Below, one piece after another: positions 52,689 through 62,399 of a DNA stretch of 64,000 nt. The position numbers and the translations under genes were made by a program. Position 1 is the stretch's first letter. Each line of letters begins with the position of its first letter. The DNA is from Strigamia acuminata. Its lineage: Eukaryota; Arthropoda; Chilopoda; Geophilomorpha; Linotaeniidae. Under the pieces are notes generated by a model, which made no database searches, was not told the origin of the DNA, and was given only the letters and a program-made list of their open reading frames with translations. Location of the stretch: positions 20,949,060 through 21,013,059 of the forward strand of contig OX442314.1 in assembly GCA_949358305.1 (NCBI GenBank), written 5' to 3'.

Positions 52689-55600
52689 TTATCTGGAAGG
52701 GGCAGCACGATTGATGCGGTCAGAAGGGAGAAGCCCGATGGCTTGTGTCATCAGCTTCGAGTTCACGCGACGGCACGTTATGCATTTGGACACGTAACTT
52801 TTTATCGTTTTTCTGGCTCTTCGGGTCCAAAATCTTGAGCGAAATTCTGCCAACGTATCTCCGAGTCCTCCATGTAAAGCACGTCGATGGCAGTCCCTTA
52901 TTATTGACGTGGTCATCGGCGAGTCCGCATCCAATACGACTGGATAAATGAAGTTTTTCGATCCGATGTGGTCGCGAATTCGAGAATTTATTCTTAATAC
53001 TTTCTTCTCGTCGATGATTAGTTCCACTTGCGACAAAGGCGATTCCTTGCTTAATTTTTTAGCATTCCGTACACAGTCCAGCTCTTCTGCGAATCTTGAA
53101 CGTTGAGCGTAACGAAACCAATGTGTTTTCGCCATCTCAATTTCTTCAGTGTTCAGAGGTCCGACAATTGATCGATCCTTTTTCGAGTTTCTAACGAAGC
53201 GCAACATCCAGGCTGTGATCCTTACGACTCTTGTCCAACTGCTGTAGTTTTCAAGGGCGAATATCGGCTCCCTTTTTTCCGCCAATCGAGTCACGTTGAC
53301 GCTCGTGCAATTTTCTTCGTATTCTTCAAGTTGGGTTTCCATTTCTGCGCTTATTTCTTGTGGCCAGTGTTCTTCACTCTTTCGTAGCCACTCGGGGCCA
53401 TTCCACCACTCGCCATCGTCCACCAGCTTCACTGCTTCCATTCCTCTAGTCAACTTATCCGCAGGATTTACCCTGCCGGGGCAGTGTCGCCAGCATTCGA
53501 CGTCCGTGTGTGTACGAATTTCTCGTACACGATTCGCGACGAAAGGATTGGTTTTCTTCTGTTGCTCGTGGATCCAAAAATACGTAATTGAAGAATCGGT
53601 CCAATAATTCATTTTCTTAATTCCCAAAACTTGCAACTTCACTGCGACGCGTGACGACAATAGGGCGCTCATGAGCTCCAGCCTCGGCAAAGTGAGCGGC
53701 TTTAACGGTGCAACACGAGCTTTAGACATGCACAATGACACGTCGACAGTTCCATTTGTTTCAGTGCGCACGTAGACTACCACGCCGTACGCCTTCGGAC
53801 TCGCGTCGCAAAAGAGATGAAGTTCTTGCGTTGAGTCGTCGCTCAAGTTTGAGCTGTATGGTCGTTTGACTGAAATTAGTCGCAATGTTGTCACCTGTTC
53901 GCACCAAGCACACCAGCGCTTGGCAATGTCGGGGGGCAAGGGAACGTCCCAATCGATTTTTCTGGACCACAACTCCTGAAACATAAGTTTTCCGACGATC
54001 GAGAACGGCGAGGCGAAACCCAACGGGTCATAAATTTTTGCAACTGACTGCACAATTGCTCTCTTCGATCCTTGTCCATTTTCTGGTTTCTTCTCGGCCC
54101 ATTCTCCTATTTCGAGTTGAAGTCTATCGGTCTCGTAATTCCAAATCAAACCTAGCACGGTAGTTTGACCATTTTCGGCGGCGATAATTTCTTCATCTTC
54201 GGGGATCTCCTTAGCAAATATTTCTCTCAGTCGTGGAGAATTCGAATGCCATTTTCTTAAGGGCAAATGCGCGTCCATCATCAACTTCCGCGCCTCATAA
54301 AAAACAGTCAAAACTTGATTTTCCGCTCGCATCGAATCCAGAAGGTCGTCCACGTAAAATTTCTCTCGAATCTGCTTGACGGTGTCCGGATACAAATTCT
54401 CCATTTCGTCCAGATGCATTTGGATCGTGTCGTTTAACGAGTAGGGACTGGAACTGACCCCAAACGTGACTCGCTTCTGACGCATAATTCTTGGCACGAG
54501 GAATTCCAAACCGTCCCAATTTTCCGGTACCCACAAAAAACTAACAAAATTCCGGTCGCAAAGTCTTAGCAAAAGCTGCAAAAACGCCTTTTCAATGTCT
54601 GAGATGTAAGCCACAAGCTCACGTCGGAATAACACCAAAAGTTTCAAGATCTCTGGTAATAAATTGGGGCCGCTGTCTAAACAATCGTTCAGCGAGAGTT
54701 CGTTCTTTCCTTTTGATGACGCGTCGAAAACAATACGAATTTTTGTCGTCGCACGATCCTCTCGCACAACCGCACGATGCGGCATAAAGTAAGAATGTTC
54801 TGGGTCTTGCACTTTCACTTCCTCGATGATGTCGTTTTTCAGTTGGTCCTCGAAGATTTTCTTGTATGCTTCATAAAAGCCGGGGTTCTTCTTGAATTTG
54901 CGTACCAGATGCCAAAATCTCCGCTTGGCCACTTCGAAATTGTTGCTGAGTTGGCTAGCATCGACTAACCACGGCAAGGGCACCACGTATCGTCCGTCCT
55001 CTCGCGTCACCAGCTCGCGGAATCGCTTTGTGCACGTGTTGCGATCTGTTGGCGACTCGTCAATGGACTCGTGTCGGATTCCAATCGCTTCGAGTTCCCA
55101 GAATTTTTTAAGATGGTCATCTAAGCGGTCGTCGAGCCGCACGTTGAATACGCGAGTGACCATTGTGGACAAAGTCGTCACGTTGGGCGAGGTACCCATC
55201 AACGCCCAGCCAAAAATTGTTTCGATTGCCACCAGATCCTCTTCAAACTTCTCGAGACGTCCAGTCAAAATTTTAGCGATATTATCGGCGCCTATCAAAC
55301 AAAAAACATCAAAATTAGTGTATTGTTCAAAATTTATTACAATATTGTTGCGTGCTAAGGCGGCTCGCAAGCCAGCCTGCAACTCAGTTTTTATCGGCCG
55401 CGTTATCCACGGCGTCTCGATTGCTGTGACTGTGAGCGATTTATTCTTGTCGTCCACGTTGCACAAATTCAACTCGAATCGTCCTCGCTTTGCACTTTGC
55501 GACACTTGACTGCCAAAAGTCAGTACGGACAAATTTTCAGTTCCTTTCGATTGCAACCCCAAGTCTTTAGCAAGACTGGACAACACGAATGTCGTTTGGC

Positions 55601-56498
55601 TGCCGGGGTCGAGAAGACACTGCACGATCGCTTCTTTTGATTGATGCACAACACGCACAAAAATTGTCGCCAACGCTGCAGCAGGAGGAGGGACGAACGC
55701 TGATAATTCTGCACACGTAGCCACGTGAGTGGTCAAACTTTCATTAACGGTTTTCCTCGCTCCATCACACACCAAAGGATTGTGATTTCGTTGGCAAATC
55801 TTACACGTGATTCGGTAGGAGCACGTTTTCGACGTGTGCCCCTTTTTTAAGCACTTAAAACACCGTCCATTTTTAACCACATACTCCTTTCTCTCAGTTG
55901 CAGTTGTAGAACAGCCATCTCGATTGTGGCTTTTGCTGCAAAACATGCAGTTGGAGATTGTTGTGTTCAAAACGCGAGCAGACGGCGTACGATCGCCATT
56001 CTTGCGAAATGTTTTTTCCACGTCTGATTTCTCCATTTTTCCCGGCTTCTCTCCTTCTTTAGCGCGATGCAGGTCCTGAAAACTATCAATTTTACTGTGA
56101 TGAATAAGTTCAGCTCGAATCATGTCCAATAAGTCTTTTGCTTTGTATTTCCCATCAGGGTGTTGTCGCGAAAAGTCTAGTGAAATTTGTTTTGGGACCA
56201 AACCCAATATCAGCGGACAAGCTGTCGCATCGATAGCTTCAGTGTTCATTTTTGACGCCAACAATCCGCGCACGTGTGACTCGCAGCGGTCGTAGAGCTT
56301 TTGAAGAGGCACGGGGTCTAAAATATCTTTTACAGGTTGCATTTTCATTAACGCTCTCATGTGCGCACTGAGAATAACGTCACTTCGCCCGTAACGTTCA
56401 ATTAAAAGTTCCTTGGCGACGGGGTAATTCTCATCAGTTGGCGGCAGTCCTTTCAACACGAGCGCCGCTTCACCGTCCAAATACGACTTTAAATACAC
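52689..56498 (-). pseudogene. BEL gag-pol main frame, 1269 codons
   Basis: The open frame begins inside the gag (after a frame break), at Y-L-K-S-Y-L-D-G-E-A-A. It carries three Cys/His knuckles (C-F-K-C-L-K-K-G-H-T-S-K-T-C is the clearest) and an aspartic protease with L-L-D-P-G-S-Q (usually D-S-G-S in the family; a Pro at this place may reduce activity). The reverse transcriptase has F-Y-V-D-D-L near residue 735. RNase H has L-F-C-D-A-S-P-K-A-Y, and the integrase zinc finger has H-x3-L-H-G-G...C-I-T-C. The stop at 52689 is caused by a frame shift, not by a natural end. Confidence 0.9.
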
Positions 56499-57001
56499 TA
56501 ACTTGCTTTTATTTGTGATGTTAGGCTTCGAATCGATGCTGATTTCGAATCCCCCCAGAAATCATCCCATTCGAGGGGGTCGCCACTGAATTTTATGGCC
56601 TCGTACTTGGGGAGTCGCATCGTCGTCTCGTGCGGGGCATTAACGGTACCATGGTAATTGTTGGTGATCGGGGCGAGTGGCGGGGCGATTGCCAGCGCAT
56701 TCATTTTCTTCAGCGCTTCTTCGAGCTCGACCTCGCAGTCGATTATCTTCTCATTATAATTAGTTTCGCACTGTGTGATTTCTTGGTCGATCTCGTCGTC
56801 GTCAACCAACGCCGCCAATATTTTTCCGTCTAACGCCTTTAATTCGGCGGACTTGGCCTTCAGGTTGGCCTTAATTTTTTTTAGTTCGAGTTCATTCTGT
56901 GGTATTGCCGCAAGAATTGTTTTCGCCTTGGTTATAGTGGCGGTCGTCATTCTTCTGGCCACTGTTCGTTGTGACTTGATCACGTTGAGATCTTCGGCCA
57001 T
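56499..57001 (-). pseudogene. BEL gag N-terminal part
   Basis: This frame starts M-A-E-D-L-N-V-I-K and has a coiled-coil segment (about 50-95). It reaches the BEL/Pao gag hallmark L-P-K-Y...F-S-G-D-P-L-E-W-D-D-F-W before leaving frame at about 56545. The downstream gag continues in another frame, which fits the loss of one base next to the G6 run. Confidence 0.85.
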
Positions 57002-57069
57002 TTTTTATTTTTCTCAAATTTTACTTGCGGTTTTTATAGATTTCAGTTCTTCAGGTTCCTGGATTTTTC

Positions 57070-57087
57070 TCCCGGGTTTCGGCATCA
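57070..57087 (-). other. BEL primer-binding site, tRNA-Phe type
   Basis: The coding-strand sequence TGATGCCGAAACCCGGGA starts 1 nt inside the 5' LTR boundary. It complements the 3' end of animal tRNA-Phe (UCCCGGGUUUCGGCACCA) with one mismatch in the CCA-pairing part. Confidence 0.7.
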
Positions 57088-57088
57088 A

Positions 57089-57488
57089 TTTCGAGACTTC
57101 GAAATAATCTAGCTGCGATTGCAGCACGCGCGAGCAACAATTTGAGACGTATTTTTAAACTTAACTAATTTTAATCGTTGAAGATTTTAACAAGGAAAAT
57201 CGCGTGGTGACACACGATGATACAGGTAAAAAAGATGGTGGTCAATCCCAAAAACGGGGTTAACTTCCGGTTAACAAGGACCGGTCAAAATTACAGATTA
57301 CACACCAGAGGGCACTCTTGGTGTCCCTCGATCAAAAAACACTATTGTCGTTAAAACATTACCAATACAATTCGATATTCGATAAAAACAATTACAAAGA
57401 GACTTAAAACACTTTTCGAAATAAAACACTAAAATTAAACATAAATTGAAATCATTACTAAACATTAAATCCAAATCTGGATTTTACA
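57089..57488 (-). repeat. BEL 5' LTR
   Basis: 400 bp, appearing identical to 44580-44979. Right flank acgat at 57489-57493. Confidence 0.9.
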
Positions 57489-57746
57489 ACGATGTAAATG
57501 GACCTAATTACAAATCAGGTAACTTTGTGAATGTGGAGGACAAAAGTAAGGTTGGAGTCAAGAACTAGGTCCAAGACAGCTACAGAGTGGGAGGGGTAGG
57601 AAACTCGAGCACGGGGGCTGCTGAAGGAGATGATATTGATCTTGCCTTGGTTCAGGAAAATGTCTGGCTGGAGTACCAGTCCGAGAAGAGAAATAGGTCA
57701 GTGTTGCACCCGGATGAGAGTAAGAAAGTCATTTAATAATTGTTAC

Positions 57747-57867
57747 TGTGAGAATGATTAGACAACCATTAGATTTGATTGTCGTGACAAGACTGATTTA
57801 TTCATGATTGTTGCATATAGAACCGATCTTGACCAGAACTGGCCGCCAGAGGGAGCTATCGCTAACA
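57747..57867. mobile_element. 121-bp solo LTR in the pentraxin B intron
   Basis: TGTGAG...CTAACA flanked by gttac on both sides (57742-57746 and 57868-57872). Copy A has the uninterrupted intron (aatgttacactcgg near 29955), confirming insertion. The very short LTR suggests a small copia-type or TRIM element. Confidence 0.75.
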
Positions 57868-58340
57868 GTTACACTCAATCAAATTGTTCATTTGTAATTT
57901 TCAGTTAGCAAATTGGCATCCTGCGAGTCAACCTACGAAGGCAATGTGATTGGTTGGAGGTCTGCCACTTGGGAGATGTACGATGGTACTAGAGTGGCTC
58001 CTGTGAAACTACCTTGCGTAAGACTATGCCACAATTAAACTTGTTTGAATGAATTAAACTTGTTGTTTGTTGTTACTTTTTATTGCAAATAAAAGTTGTA
58101 TTTTTTTAATATTCTATTCTTGTTGTTTATTAAAATGTTAATAGTTTGAAGTTCAATTCATTTTTTAAAGTCCTGTTTCTTACACTTATATTGAATGGCA
58201 TTCTGAAAAGTAATTTAATAGTTCCGTAACATATGTTTATTACCGTATCTCATTAAATTCAATTGTGTTGAACAATTAATAAAATACATTAGATTTTAAA
58301 GAGCGGTTTATAGATGTAGAAAAATCACCATAGATAAGTT

Positions 58341-59079
58341 ATGTCTCACTTATTCATTCTTCTGCCATTTTTAAATCTATTAATCGTAGAAGGTTTTGTA
58401 CAATTTGGAGGACATGTTGGCGGAGGACTTGGATTAGGACTTGGCGGACAACTTGGAGGAGGACTTGGTGTTGGCGGACAACTTGGAGGAGGATATGGCG
58501 GACAAGTTGGAGGAGGATATGGCGGACAAGTTGGAGGAGGACTTGGAGGACAAATTGGTAAGTGAAATGAAATCAAACAGTATTGTTTCAATTCCTAAAT
58601 TATCTTTTCATTTTTTAGGTTTAGGATTAGCATTACCTCACGTGGTGATTCAGCCGCCACCTGCAATAGAGTTTCGTCCGTCGGCTCTTTTATCATCACA
58701 ACCATCAATTTTTCAGAATTTTTTCCGACCTTCTGCAAATGCGGGCTATAGCGGAAGCGCATCGTACCAAAAGCCACTTTCAGTTTCAGAACTGCAACAA
58801 TATGTCAGTGAATTAAATTCTACACAAGAACTTGTATTGTCGCAAATAGGTGAATACAACTCAGCATTAACCAAATACGAAAAAAGACTGATAGAGATTG
58901 AAAATCAAATACAAAAGATGAATGCTTATCAAAATGAGCAATATCAAGCTATTAGGCAGCTTGATGAAATATGCCATAGCAAGTTAAAAGAGGTTCAAGA
59001 TTTAGTTGAATCTAATAAGAAGGCCCAAGCGGCGGGCGCTGTAAATGCTCGCCGCATGGAAGAACGTTACAATACGTAA
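58341..59079 (+). CDS. secreted glycine-rich protein with coiled coil, 225 aa (intact)
   Basis: Two exons (58341-58557 and 58619-59079, phase 1). There is a signal peptide (M-S-H-L-F-I-L-L-P-F-L-N-L-L-I-V-E-G, about 1-18), then about 50 residues of G-G-Q-L/V-G-G-G repeats. A short P-rich linker (I-Q-P-P-P-A-I) leads to a coiled coil from about residue 135 to the end (L-x-x-Y-E-K-R-L-I-E-I-E-N-Q-I-Q-K-M-N). A single cysteine in the coil could link dimers. The layout suggests a self-assembling extracellular, cuticle-like or silk-like protein; this is inference. Copy A of the tandem unit is dead, so this is the only working gene. The upstream neighbour on the unit is the pentraxin. Confidence 0.75.
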
Positions 59080-59384
59080 GAATAACAGCAATATTAGCTG
59101 CATGTACTGAAATATTTTCAATATAAAAATAAAAATAAATAAAAGGAAAACAAATGTTCAGTTCTCATTTATTATTTTTTATGCGTTTGAATTGTCTTTG
59201 ATGGTATCAAAAGTCAAATCTTCGTACTCAGAAGACAGTGTCACCATCGGTCGTAGTTAGTGTAAGAGCTCTTTATAGTATCTCTTGTTATGGTACTACA
59301 TTCGAAAATATTAATTCATAAAGTTCAAATTTACAGTATTCAGAGGCAGCAGAGATTTATAGTCTGTGGGGTTGTTTTCGTAGC

Positions 59385-59938
59385 CATTTTTAGCACATTT
59401 GAAAAAAAAAATGTTATAAAAAAAATATCTTTTGGAATTTTTTTTCTGGAATTTGTGGGACTCCACATCTTCTAGGCCCCTTCTCCTGCGAGAAACAATA
59501 AATCCACACCTGATGTACGTAATTTAGAGGTTAATGTTGTGTCCCTGGTTTAATTGAATCAATTTTCTTTCCGCAGATTTCATTTCATTATTAGACATCA
59601 TGATATTGATTGATGATAAAATGACAGATTATGTCGGCATCTGAGAGGACGGCGACTAATCAGCAATTTAGTTTAATACAATATTGTTTAATTTCCATTT
59701 TTTGCTTGAGAAGCAATTAGGACGAGGCAGACAAAAATTAATTAATGTGATTTATGATATCATTCTAATAAATGTATCGAGTTATTTATTAATTATAATA
59801 ATAAGCTTGCCAGACAGTTTCATCTTCTTTAAAAAATAAAATAAAATAAAAACCGTTACGAAATACTTTTGAAATATACAAATTTATTTTCTTTTTATAA
59901 TTTAACAACAATACATTTAATCTACATGGAGGCTACGC
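59385..59938. other. no recognisable gene
   Basis: AT-rich spacer between the duplicated unit and the 3' end of the third pentraxin gene. It contains short homopolymers only. Confidence 0.5.
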
Positions 59939-60806
59939 CTAATTATATTGTTTATGCAACATCGGTTTCCCAAAACAAGGAAGTCTGACAGGTGAAAATC
60001 GTGCTCCGTTGTACATTTCCCAAATAGCTTCCGACCAGGCAATCACATTTCCCTCATGTGGAAAAGTACAGTTGGCCAACCGGGACACTAAATTATTCCA
60101 AAAACAAATTAAACATCCCGAAAAACATTTTTTTTTTCCGAAAAGAAAATCTCACCATCCTTTGAACTGAGGACATAATCCCACAAATTGAGCTCGGTAA
60201 CCTGACCTTTTAGCACTTCGCTTTCGTATCCTTCTCCTGCATCATCCTGAACCGCTCCTACAGTTACCACGCCGCCGGGTTGAATGGCGAAACCAGAGTT
60301 GATGTATCCGGTCCTGTAGATTTGGTCGTTGATGTAAACTTGCCATTTGCTGGTAATTGCAGACCAAGTAGTACAAACGTGAACCCATGTGTATGGTACG
60401 AGAGAAAAAAGGATGTCAAATACTTCCTGGTGTCTATGGAAACGTACTGTATTGAAAAAACGTTGAAAATAAGTGAAATAAATAAAATGGCAGCGTATTT
60501 TTTACCTCCTCGACCGCCGCTGCACATTGCTGCTGCTGTGTCATTAAGGATGGCGTCAACTGAGTAGCTAAAGACGACTCCGCATTCTTCCTCAATGTCT
60601 CTGTGCAATCTTGCCCAATAGCAGAGGGAGATTTCTGACAATGGCCGGGGAATCATGGCTACAAGAGTGGCGTGAGGAGCCGTGGCTTCCAATGGGAAAA
60701 TTAATTGATAACTTTCCTCTTTGACTGGTTCTCCATGCTCGTATGAGTTGCCTTGTCCGGTTGCCAAGGCTGCGGTTAGTACTATGAGGAGGCAAGTTGG
60801 ATGCAT
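59939..60806 (-). CDS. pentraxin-domain secreted protein (diverged paralogue)
   Basis: Three exons (60806-60506, 60446-60156, 60087-59939) give 246 residues with the same phases (1 and 1) as the gene at 29228. Signal peptide M-H-P-T-C-L-L-I-V-L-T-A-A-L-A (about 1-17). The shared lead-in Y-Q-L-I-F-P-L and L-C-Y-W confirm homology. The pentraxin signature reads H-V-C-T-T-W-S-A-I-T-S-K-W, so the glycine of HxCxxWxSxxG is replaced. Later parts (G-G-V-V-T-V-G, L-N-L-W-D-Y-V-L, W-E-M-Y-N-G) are conserved. The acidic calcium-site stretch is D-D-A-G-E. It is much more diverged than the A/B pair, so it is an older duplicate in inverted orientation. I placed the exon 2 acceptor at ttcaatacag; the nearer ccatag would shift the frame. 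Confidence 0.82.
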
Positions 60807-61355
60807 TTTGGCAAACTGAGTTTGTGGTTTGGTTTGGAAGTCGCTCGGTTTATATACTCTCAATGTGAGTGAGGTACAGGTTGGTTCTTATGTCGCAATT
60901 TAAAACGTCGATTGTTTTTAATACAGAGAATTCCTTTGGTCTCGTGTGATGAGGTTTATCAAATTTAGTAATGGATAAGTGTAATATATATAGGAATTAT
61001 AAAGTTTTTTATAGTTTTATAAGGAATAGTGGTATTATTATTTTTAGTTGTTTTCTTGTTACGAAAGTAAAGTAAATATTTAAAGATAAAAATTAAGAAA
61101 GATATTTTTGATTAACTTTTTAACATTTAGTGGAAAATTTATTATTTTTTCTCCATGTTTTGTTCAGTCAATTTTATTCTTGTAAGAGGAATTTTTATTA
61201 TTTTTATTTTTCTTGTTAAAATGGTGCAATAGTAAGCTTATTATGTGCAGTCGCCTAGTTTTTGGCTGGTGGTTCCGCCGGTCCTGAGAAGTTGCAAGAA
61301 AAGTATATTTTCATATACTCATGCTGGTAATAAGTTTAAAGAAAATGTCATAGTA

Positions 61356-61469
61356 ATGCAACTTAAAGGGATCGTGGCCCTTTTAATAAGCATTCTACTG
61401 CTTGCTGCAGACATAAAAGGGTCGAAGGGTTCTGCAGAAAAAACGATGAACTTAGCTGATGAACCGTAA
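61356..61469 (+). CDS. candidate short secreted peptide, 37 aa
   Basis: Signal peptide M-Q-L-K-G-I-V-A-L-L-I-S-I-L-L-L-A-A-D (about 1-22), then 15 residues with no cysteine. The stop overlaps a donor consensus (CC|GTAAGG), so the exon may splice onward, for example to the acceptor at 61737, which would add nine residues starting C-G-I-S. Upstream promoter elements are not obvious. It could equally be a chance ORF. Confidence 0.25.
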   Translation: MQLKGIVALLISILLLAADIKGSKGSAEKTMNLADEP

Positions 61470-61681
61470 GGTCGAAAAGCTAAAATTTTAAATTTAAAAA
61501 AAAGAAATAAACTGCATGTTTAAAATTCAAAAAATAATTTATTCTTACAACGAATCAATGCAATAAATTCGCAATTAAAGCGTTATATCTTAGTTAGTCG
61601 TATTCGGAGCACTAGATAGCGCCACTTGTATATTGGATCAGTCAGCTAACACTAACTTGTAAGTCAACTTCGCTGTAATCG

Positions 61682-61938
61682 ATGAAGGTAAGGCTTAAAG
61701 ATTATATTTTTTTAATGATGAATGAAATATTTTTCAGATGCGGAATATCCTTTTATTTGAGGATTTAAAACACGAAAGATGTGATTTTTTTATACAATTT
61801 AAAGGTTTTATACAATATTTCAAAGATGTAACATCTGAATTTAATTTTTTTTCACGGAGAGAAGATTTGGCATATAATCCTGTTATTTTATTTACAATTT
61901 CCGATGTAGAATATCAGTTTTTCGCGAAAAAAGCATGA
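61682..61938 (+). CDS. uncharacterised small protein, 68 aa
   Basis: Exon 1 contributes only M-K (61682-61687, then GTAAGG). Exon 2 (61738-61938) follows an acceptor gaaatatttttcag and stays open for 66 codons. The protein is rich in Phe and charged residues (F-F-I-Q-F-K-G-F-I-Q-Y-F-K). There is no signal peptide or membrane helix. Exon 2 itself starts with an in-frame ATG, so the splice is not needed for translation. The codon pattern looks coding, but I do not recognise the family. Confidence 0.4.
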
Positions 61939-62229
61939 AATAATTTAACACCTGCTAGCAAAACTACATATTGGATGACCACTAGGTAACGCGGGGTAAA
62001 GTTCTAATTTACATTTTCTTCCAATTTAATTGACTAAAATTTATTGCTATCGCAGAAAGTTAACTATACATTTTCGAAGAAAAACTAATACAATAAAAAT
62101 TAATTACACAGCAGCGCATAAAAAGCAAAAACAAAACTAAAACTTCATATTTTCGCAACAGATGGCGGAACCTCACTTGAGCGAGGGATAAATCCCTAAT
62201 TTCATAGAAGGAACATGGCGACAACTCAC

Positions 62230-62346
62230 TGGCAGCGTTTCGGACGATCTCACATTCGTCGGCAGTTCCTCGTGACTCCTCCGCTTGTACACGAAGTCCA
62301 GCGTGGCCAAATCGAAAAGTCAACTCCTTAACACAATAGGACAAGT
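62230..62346 (-). other. possible exon on the minus strand
   Basis: 117 bp bounded by a good acceptor (ctttctgtttag) and a good donor (CCA|GTGAGT). It is more GC-rich than its surroundings. One frame is open across it (L-S-Y-C-V-K-E-L-T-F). I found no matching neighbouring exon, so the gene is not defined; a 5' UTR exon is also possible. Confidence 0.3.
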
Positions 62347-62399
62347 CTAAACAGAAAGGTAAATGAGAAATATTTTAATTTCTATTTCTTTATTTTTTC

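Larger units (their letters stand above)
44580..57488 (-). mobile_element. BEL/Pao LTR retrotransposon, frameshifted and interrupted
   Basis: Two 400-bp LTRs (44580-44979 and 57089-57488) appear identical. The flanking 5-bp duplication is acgat (44575-44579 and 57489-57493). The coding strand is minus. The Gag-Pol order (protease-RT-RNase H-integrase with a DUF5641-like C-terminus) and the gag zinc knuckles are those of BEL/Pao. The element is split by a copia element at 45415-52195. Excluding copia it is about 6.1 kb. Two single-base frame breaks (about 56545 and 52700) make this copy defective. Confidence 0.93.
43955..57697 (-). mobile_element. degenerate non-LTR retrotransposon, host of the BEL insertion
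   Basis: The element occupies 43955-44574 and 57494-57697, minus strand, flanked by tcagtatt/tcagtgtt (43947-43954, 57698-57705). The minus-strand translation of the right part gives a thumb-like reverse transcriptase fragment (D-L-V-L-D-S-N-L-T-F). The left part continues with an R-R-E-L-T-T-Y-I-K-T-K-I-Y-P-S-I-S-Y-A stretch before stops. The 3' end has an AATAAA and a short TGATAATGTTAATGAT tail, as in several LINE clades. It is 5'-truncated, with several stops and a G11 run at about 44463. Confidence 0.65.
43618..58028 (+). pseudogene. pentraxin gene, truncated and interrupted copy B
   Basis: Part of exon 2 (43618-43954) and exon 3 (57907-58028) match the intact gene at 29228-30128. Exon 1 and the promoter were never duplicated. 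Exon 2 has a small deletion where the intact copy reads Q-D-R-V-L-L-G-K. The end of exon 2 is split by 13.7 kb of nested elements; it resumes at 57698-57718. The remaining intron carries a 121-bp solo LTR. No functional product is possible without a new 5' end. Confidence 0.85.
43618..59371 (+). repeat. tandem duplication unit, copy B
   Basis: Second copy of the unit that starts at 29579. The shared sequence ends at gtctgtgggg; beyond it the DNA (ttgttttcgtagcc) is unique and presumably ancestral. The intact glycine-rich gene lies here. Confidence 0.8.

Noticed and set aside
57070-57087. Possible tRNA gene fragment (tRNA-Phe-like 3' end)
   Set aside because: It is the complement of a tRNA end at the exact place of a primer-binding site, and no cloverleaf surrounds it.
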